Below are positions 57,610 through 64,000 of a DNA stretch of 64,000 bases, piece by piece. The translations under genes and the position numbers were made by a program. Below the pieces are notes generated by a model. That model had not been told where the DNA came from, ran no database searches, and saw nothing but the letters and a program-made list of their open reading frames with translations. The DNA is from Actinomadura cremea (lineage in GTDB: Bacteria; Actinomycetota; Actinomycetes; Streptosporangiales; Streptosporangiaceae). Each line of letters opens with the position of its first letter. The stretch's first letter is position 1. The DNA is taken from contig NZ_BMRF01000014.1 in assembly GCF_014648495.1 (NCBI RefSeq), forward strand, positions 124,001 through 188,000, given 5' to 3'.

Positions 57610-59127
57610 GTGACAGGAGTCAGCCGCCGCCGACTGCTCGGCACCGGCGCGCTCACCGCCGCCGGGGCCGTCGCCGCCTCGGCCGCCACCGCCGCCGCGG
57701 CGCCGTCCGCCGCCGCCCGCACCGCCCCGACCGGAACCGCCCCGACCGGAACCGCCCTGTCCGCCGACGTCGTGATCGTCGGGGCGGGGCTCGCCGGCCT
57801 GACCGCCGCCCGCGACCTGATCGCGGCGGGCCGGTCCGTCGTCGTCCTGGAGGCCCGGGACCGGCCCGGCGGCCGGGTGTACGGGCTGCCGCTCGGCGAC
57901 GGCACCACGGCCGAGGGCGGCGCGGAGTTCATCGGCCCGACCCAGGACCGCATCGCCGCCCTCGCGCGGGAGGTGGGCGTCGCGACGTTCCCGACCCACA
58001 ACGAGGGCGACAACGTCTACTACCGCAACGGGAGGCGGTCGCTGTACGCGACCGACGGGCTGCTCGGCGCCGTCCCGCCCGACTGGGGCGTGCTCGACCT
58101 GGAGCTGGCGCTGCTGCGGCTCGGCAGGATGATCGAGGACGTCCCGGTGGGCGAGCCGTGGAAGGCCGCCAAGGCCGACGAGTGGGACGCGCAGACGTTC
58201 CACTCGTGGTCGCGGTCCAACTCGCTCAGCTCCGGCGCGCGGTTCCTGATGGACGCGTTCGTCAGCTCGACGCTGTCGGCGCGGTCGCGGGACGTGTCGC
58301 TGCTCTACGTGCTGCACTACGCGGCGGCGGCCGGGAACGCCGACAACCCCGGCTCGATCGACCGGCTGATCAACACCAAGGACGGCGCGCAGGAGCTGCG
58401 GTTCGCCGGCGGGCCGGAGCTGGTGCCGATCCGGCTGGCCGCCCGGCTGGGCGACGCGGTCCGCTACGACGCGCCGGTGCGGTCGATCGCGACCGGCGGG
58501 CAGGGCGTCACGGTGACGGCGGACGGCGTGACGGTGTCGGCGGAGCGGGCGGTGGTGGCGATGTCCCCGGCGATCGCCGGGAAGATCGACTTCTCGCCGG
58601 GGCTGCCCGCGAGCCGGGCGCAGCTGATGCAGCGCTACCCGATGGGCTCGGTCGCGAAGTTCGTCGCGGTGTACGACACGCCCTTCTGGCGGGACGAGAA
58701 CCTCACCGGGCAGGCGATCGCCGACAGCGGCGCGGTCGACGTGACGTTCGACAACAGCCCGCCGGACGGATCGCGCGGGATCCTGATGGGGTTCATCAAC
58801 CACGACAACGTCCGCCGCCTGGACTCCGCGCCCGCCGCGGAGGTGCGGGCGGCCGGGCTGGAGTCGTTCGGCAAGCTGTTCGGCGAGCGGGCGAAGCGCC
58901 CGGTGCGGACGGCGATGATGCGGTGGGACAACGAGACGTGGAGCGGCGGCGGTCCCGTGGGGCTCGCCGGGCCCGGCGTCCTGACCGGTTTCGGGCCGGC
59001 GCTGCGCGAGCCGTGCGGGCCGGTCCACTGGGCGGGCACCGAGACGTCCGACTACTGGACGGGCTACATGGACGGCGCCGTCCGCTCCGGGGAGCGGGTC
59101 GCGCGGGAGGTCGACGCGGCGCTGTGA
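57610..59127 (+). CDS. Secreted flavin-containing amine oxidase
   Basis: 505-aa FAD oxidase. Tat-type signal (SRRRLLGTGALTAAGAVAAS) with an Ala-rich cleavage region to about residue 35. FAD Rossmann motif VVIVGAGLAGLTAARDL then VLEARDRPGGR; C-terminal FAD loop HWAGTETSDYWTGYMDGA, the end found in monoamine and putrescine oxidases. Substrate cannot be read. GTG start with AGGAGGG upstream. Divergent from pepQ (124 bp), convergent with the LLM gene. Confidence 0.92.
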   Translation: MTGVSRRRLLGTGALTAAGAVAASAATAAAAPSAAARTAPTGTAPTGTALSADVVIVGAGLAGLTAARDLIAAGRSVVVLEARDRPGGRVYGLPLGDGTTAEGGAEFIGPTQDRIAALAREVGVATFPTHNEGDNVYYRNGRRSLYATDGLLGAVPPDWGVLDLELALLRLGRMIEDVPVGEPWKAAKADEWDAQTFHSWSRSNSLSSGARFLMDAFVSSTLSARSRDVSLLYVLHYAAAAGNADNPGSIDRLINTKDGAQELRFAGGPELVPIRLAARLGDAVRYDAPVRSIATGGQGVTVTADGVTVSAERAVVAMSPAIAGKIDFSPGLPASRAQLMQRYPMGSVAKFVAVYDTPFWRDENLTGQAIADSGAVDVTFDNSPPDGSRGILMGFINHDNVRRLDSAPAAEVRAAGLESFGKLFGERAKRPVRTAMMRWDNETWSGGGPVGLAGPGVLTGFGPALREPCGPVHWAGTETSDYWTGYMDGAVRSGERVAREVDAAL

Positions 59128-59142
59128 CGGGCGCCGTGGCCG

Positions 59143-59184
59143 TCCGGGGCGCGGGCGCACGGATCCCGCGCCCCGCGCCCCGGA
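59143..59184. terminator. Bidirectional terminator-like hairpin
   Basis: TCCGGGGCGCG (59143-59153) is complementary to CGCGCCCCGGA (59174-59184); a 10-bp alternative stem is GGGGCGCGGG (59146-59155) with CCCGCGCCCC (59165-59174). It lies between the convergent stops of the amine oxidase and LLM genes. No T run. Confidence 0.5.
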
Positions 59185-59190
59185 GGACGG

Positions 59191-60237
59191 TCACACGTCG
59201 GCGGCCATCTCCCTGACCTTCTCGATCAGCGCGAGGCGGCCCTTGTGGTCGCCCGCGACGGGGGCCACGTTGAGGGTGGTGACGCCGGACGCCTTCATCG
59301 CGGCGAGCCGCTCGCGGACGTGCTCCTCGGTGCCGATCAGCGACATCTTCTCGAGGAGCTCCTGCGGGACCTTGGCGGCGGCCTCGTCCTTCTTGCCGTC
59401 GAGGTAGAGGTCCTGGATCTCCTCGGCCTCCTTCTCGAAGCCGTAGCGGCGGGCGAGGTCGTTGTAGAAGTTCTTGCCCTTGGCGCCCATGCCGCCGATG
59501 TACAGCGCGGCCATCGGGCGGCCGAACTCCAGGTAGCCCTGGACGTCGTCGCCGATCGCGAGCGTGGCCTGCGCGACGACGTCCAGTTCGCCGAGGGCCG
59601 GGTCGCGCCGGGCCTTGCCGGCGGCGAGGGACGCGCCCCACACGTCGGCGGCCTTCTCCGGCATGTAGAAGATCGGCTCCCAGCCGTTGGCGATCTCGGC
59701 TGTCAGCTCGACGTTCTTCGGGCCGATCGCGGCCACCATGATCGGGATGTTCTCCCGCACCGGGTGGTTGATGAGCTTGAGCGGCTTGCCGAGACCGGTG
59801 CCCTTCCCCTCCGGCAGCGGCAGCGTGTAGTGCTTGCCCTCGTGCTGGAGCCGCTCGCGCCGCCACACCTTCCGGCAGATCTCGATGATCTCCCGGGTCC
59901 GGCCGAGCGGGGCGGTGTAGGGGACGCCGTGGAAGCCCTCGATGACCTGCGGGCCGGACGCCCCGATGCCGAGCGTGAACCGGCCGTCGGAGACGTAGTC
60001 CAGACCGGCCGCGGTCTGCGCGAGCGCGGTGGGCGTGCGGGAGTAGATGTTGAGGATGCCGGACGCGATCTCCAGCCGCTCGGTCTTCGCGGCGATGAAT
60101 CCCATCTGGCTGACCGCGTCGAAGCTGTAGGCCTCGGCGATGTAGACGATGTCGAGCCCGGCCTTCTCGTAGTCGGCGAGCTCCTCGACGGTCTCTTTGA
60201 AACCGCCCGCGTAGTTGAGGGCCATCCCGATGCGCAT
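59191..60237 (-). CDS. LLM-class F420-dependent oxidoreductase
   Basis: 348-aa luciferase-like TIM barrel. MRIGMALNYAGGFKETVEEL, AEAYSFDAVSQMGFIAAKTERLEIA (ends AEAYSFDA, TERLEIA), SDGRFTLGIGASGPQVIEGFHG, and the RENIPIMVAAIGPKNVEL segment fit F420 enzymes of the mycobacterial MSMEG/Rv type. The phosphate-binding GASGPQVIEG motif favours F420 over FMN, as an inference. Substrate unknown. ATG 60237, GGAAGGGG upstream. Confidence 0.9.
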   Translation of the reverse strand: MRIGMALNYAGGFKETVEELADYEKAGLDIVYIAEAYSFDAVSQMGFIAAKTERLEIASGILNIYSRTPTALAQTAAGLDYVSDGRFTLGIGASGPQVIEGFHGVPYTAPLGRTREIIEICRKVWRRERLQHEGKHYTLPLPEGKGTGLGKPLKLINHPVRENIPIMVAAIGPKNVELTAEIANGWEPIFYMPEKAADVWGASLAAGKARRDPALGELDVVAQATLAIGDDVQGYLEFGRPMAALYIGGMGAKGKNFYNDLARRYGFEKEAEEIQDLYLDGKKDEAAAKVPQELLEKMSLIGTEEHVRERLAAMKASGVTTLNVAPVAGDHKGRLALIEKVREMAADV

Positions 60238-60338
60238 CGGCACCCCTTCCCGAATTACCGAATCCGATTCCAGTCGAACACAACCTAGCCCGCCGCCGCC
60301 GTCCCGCCCAGGGCCGGGGTCGCCGTGGCGGCGCGCCG

Positions 60339-61004
60339 TCAGCCGAGGGCGGGCCCGTGCAGGGCCGCGAGCGCCGTCCGGTACATGTCGCTCCGGATCT
60401 TCCCGACGACCTTCCCGTCCTTGCCCGCGAGGGACGCCGCCAGCTCGACGGCCGCGGGCAGCACCGCGTCCTCGGCCGCCGCGCGCCGCACGATCCCGGC
60501 GGCCACCGCCTGCTCGGCGGTGTACCGGCGGCCGGTGATCATGGCCTCGTGCGCGGTGGCCGCGGACAGCCGCGCCTGGATCAGCGCGTTCATCCCGGGC
60601 GTGAAGCTCATGCCGAGATCGACCTCGGGCAGGCAGAAGTAGCCGCGGTCGTCGCGCATGACGGCGAAGTCGTGCGCGAGGGCGAGCATCCCGCCGCCGG
60701 CGAACGCGTGCCCGTTGATCGCCGCGACCGTCGGCATGGGCAGTTCGAGCAGCCGCGCGAACATGCCGTGGACGCGGCCGAGGTACTCCGCGAACTGGTC
60801 GCCGTGGGCGCCGAGCCACTCCAGGTCGAGGCCGTTGGAGTAGAACTTTCCGGTCCCGACGGTGACCAGCGCGCGCGGCCCGTCCTCCTTCGCGACGGTG
60901 TCGAGCGCACCCTCGACGGCGCCGAGGAAGTCGGGGCCGAACCGGTTCTCACCGGCGTCGAGGCGCAGGACGAACACGTCACCGTCACGCTGGAGGTCGA
61001 TCAC
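60339..61004 (-). CDS. Enoyl-CoA hydratase/isomerase family protein (isomerase-like)
   Basis: 221-aa crotonase-fold protein. Oxyanion-hole motifs FYSNGLDLEWL and GHAFAGGGMLALAHDF; second catalytic Glu conserved in CLPEVDLGMSF. The first hydratase Glu (in GGGCE of rat hydratase) is missing, replaced by hydrophobic residues, which suits delta3,delta2-enoyl-CoA isomerases better than hydratases. GTG 61004 with AAGGAGACC upstream; an open frame to 61058 lacks one. Divergent from the TetR gene. Confidence 0.85.
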   Translation of the reverse strand: MIDLQRDGDVFVLRLDAGENRFGPDFLGAVEGALDTVAKEDGPRALVTVGTGKFYSNGLDLEWLGAHGDQFAEYLGRVHGMFARLLELPMPTVAAINGHAFAGGGMLALAHDFAVMRDDRGYFCLPEVDLGMSFTPGMNALIQARLSAATAHEAMITGRRYTAEQAVAAGIVRRAAAEDAVLPAAVELAASLAGKDGKVVGKIRSDMYRTALAALHGPALG

Positions 61005-61039
61005 GAGTGGTCTCCTTCTCTCCCGTGCCCGGCTCGATC

Positions 61040-61051
61040 TACCGGCCGGTA
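61040..61051. promoter_or_regulatory. 12-bp palindrome upstream of the enoyl-CoA isomerase gene
   Basis: TACCGGCCGGTA is perfectly palindromic. It sits between a candidate -10 (TAGGAT on the minus strand, 61069-61064) and the GTG at 61004, so a bound repressor would block that gene. Its sequence resembles ACCGGNCGGT-type TetR operators. Confidence 0.5.
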
Positions 61052-61106
61052 ACAACACGGGCCATCCTACGGCCAGGTATGACGTCCGGCATGCTCACGC
61101 TTCCCT

Positions 61107-61120
61107 ATGACGATCGTCAT
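61107..61120. promoter_or_regulatory. Probable TetR operator 1
   Basis: ATGACGATCGTCAT is a perfect 14-bp palindrome in the intergenic region between the isomerase and TetR genes. A second site with 12 of 14 bases identical lies 32 bp downstream. It overlaps the expected -35 area of the TetR promoter. Confidence 0.65.
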
Positions 61121-61138
61121 GGGCAATGCGAGGAGCTT

Positions 61139-61152
61139 ATGATGAATGTCAT
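61139..61152. promoter_or_regulatory. Probable TetR operator 2 over the -10 box
   Basis: ATGATGAATGTCAT matches operator 1 at 12 of 14 bases. It overlaps TATGAT (61138-61143), a good -10 that would start mRNA about 12 bp before the TetR ATG at 61162. Binding here would repress tetR itself. Confidence 0.6.
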
Positions 61153-61161
61153 AATCGATGC

Positions 61162-61733
61162 ATGGGGTCCGACAGCCGGGAGCGCATGGTCCGCAGCGCC
61201 GCCTACCTGTTCCGCGAGCGCGGCTACAGCGGCACGGGTTTCCGCGACGTCATCGCGCACAGCGGCGCGCCGCGCGGATCGATCTACCACCACTTCCCCG
61301 AGGGCAAGGCGCAGCTCGCCGAGGAGGCCGTCCGCTACGCCGGGGAGTTCCTCAACGCCGGGATCGTCGCGGCCACCGAGGGCGGCGACGCGGCGTCCGC
61401 CGTGGACGCCTTCGTCGGCTGGTGGCGGCAGGTGCTGATCCGCAGCGGCTTCCGGGCGGGCTGCCCGGTCGTGGCCGTCACCGTGGAGTGCCACGACGAG
61501 GCGCCGCAGCTCGCCGCCGCGGCCGCCGCCGTCTTCGGCCGGTGGGAGGACACCCTCGCCACCGGCCTCGGCAACGCGGGCGTCCCGGACGAGCGGGCGG
61601 CGAGCCTCGCCCGGCTGATCGTCGCCGCGGTCGAGGGCGCGACCGTCCTGTGCCGCGCCCACCGCGACGTCCGCCCGCTCGACGACGTCGTCGCCGAGCT
61701 CAAGGCCATGACCCGCGCGGCCGCGGAGGGGGC

Positions 61734-61737
<4 letters not shown>
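61162..61737 (+). CDS. TetR/AcrR family transcriptional regulator (LmrA/YxaF-like)
   Basis: 191-aa regulator. N-terminal helix-turn-helix: RMVRSAAYLFRERGYSGTGF then SGAPRGSIYHHFPEGKAQLA. The C-terminal domain (WWRQVLIRSGFRAGCPVVAV, SLARLIVAAVEGATVLCRA) matches the LmrA/YxaF group of TetR proteins, which often sense flavonoids or other hydrophobic compounds. ATG 61162 with palindromes upstream. Its stop overlaps the aroQ stop by 4 bp (convergent). Likely controls itself and the isomerase gene; perhaps also the LLM gene downstream of it. Confidence 0.92.

Positions 61738-64000
<2,263 letters not shown>

Overview
The window is very GC-rich DNA from an actinomycete. The evidence is GTG starts throughout, long chains of genes coupled by 4-bp GTGA/ATGA overlaps, a Wag31-type DivIVA, SepF, the bifunctional HisA/PriA isomerase, F420-type LLM oxidoreductases, leaderless promoters and a translational ileS T-box. 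Gene order and the MurE DNPR motif fit the Streptosporangiales (an Actinomadura-like organism is my guess from memory of synteny, not proof). It is almost entirely core chromosome. I see no rRNA, tRNA, CRISPR array, insertion sequence or phage gene.

Layout. 0-3.1 kb: end of a membrane protein, a secreted-type CocE/NonD hydrolase and an ATP-grasp ligase. 3.1-8.4 kb (minus): histidine operon hisD-hisC-hisB-(56-aa membrane ORF)-hisH-priA-hisF, with the ATP-grasp gene as its tail. 8.5-12 kb: PhzF-like protein, LON-domain protein, YbaK deacylase, a four-helix membrane protein and a DUF6882-like protein. 12-18.5 kb: dnaE, an AraC regulator, a probable leader-peptide attenuator in front of a chorismate mutase, and azlCD. 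18.5-24.3 kb: rluD-type synthase, lspA, a DksA/TraR zinc-finger protein, then the T-box-controlled ileS. 24.6-26.5 kb: a DUF1707 protein and a membrane protein with two Ada-like metal sites.

26.6-47.1 kb (minus) is a complete division and cell-wall (dcw) cluster, in transcription order mraZ-rsmH-ftsL-ftsI-murE-murF-mraY-murD-ftsW-murG-murC-ftsQ-ftsZ-pgeF-yggS-sepF-yggT-divIVA. It makes lipid II from UDP-MurNAc-peptides, flips and polymerises it at the septum, and builds the Z ring and polar growth machinery. It starts at a promoter overlapped by four MraZ boxes. Several of its proteins carry unusually long charged or proline-rich tails. Divergent from it (47.5-52.4 kb) is a moxR-DUF58-transglutaminase operon that ends at a strong hairpin.

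52.5-64 kb: a DUF3040 protein, dinB, a methyltransferase, then nusB-efp-pepQ and aroQ-aroB-aroK-aroC, all on the minus strand. Between pepQ and aroQ sits a four-gene insert: a Tat-exported flavin amine oxidase, an LLM oxidoreductase, an enoyl-CoA isomerase-like protein and a TetR regulator with palindromic operators.

Nothing here is an obviously new multi-gene system. The observations most worth following are the chorismate-mutase attenuator, the twin Ada-like membrane protein, the small membrane ORF in the his operon, and the histone-like basic tails of FtsL and FtsI.
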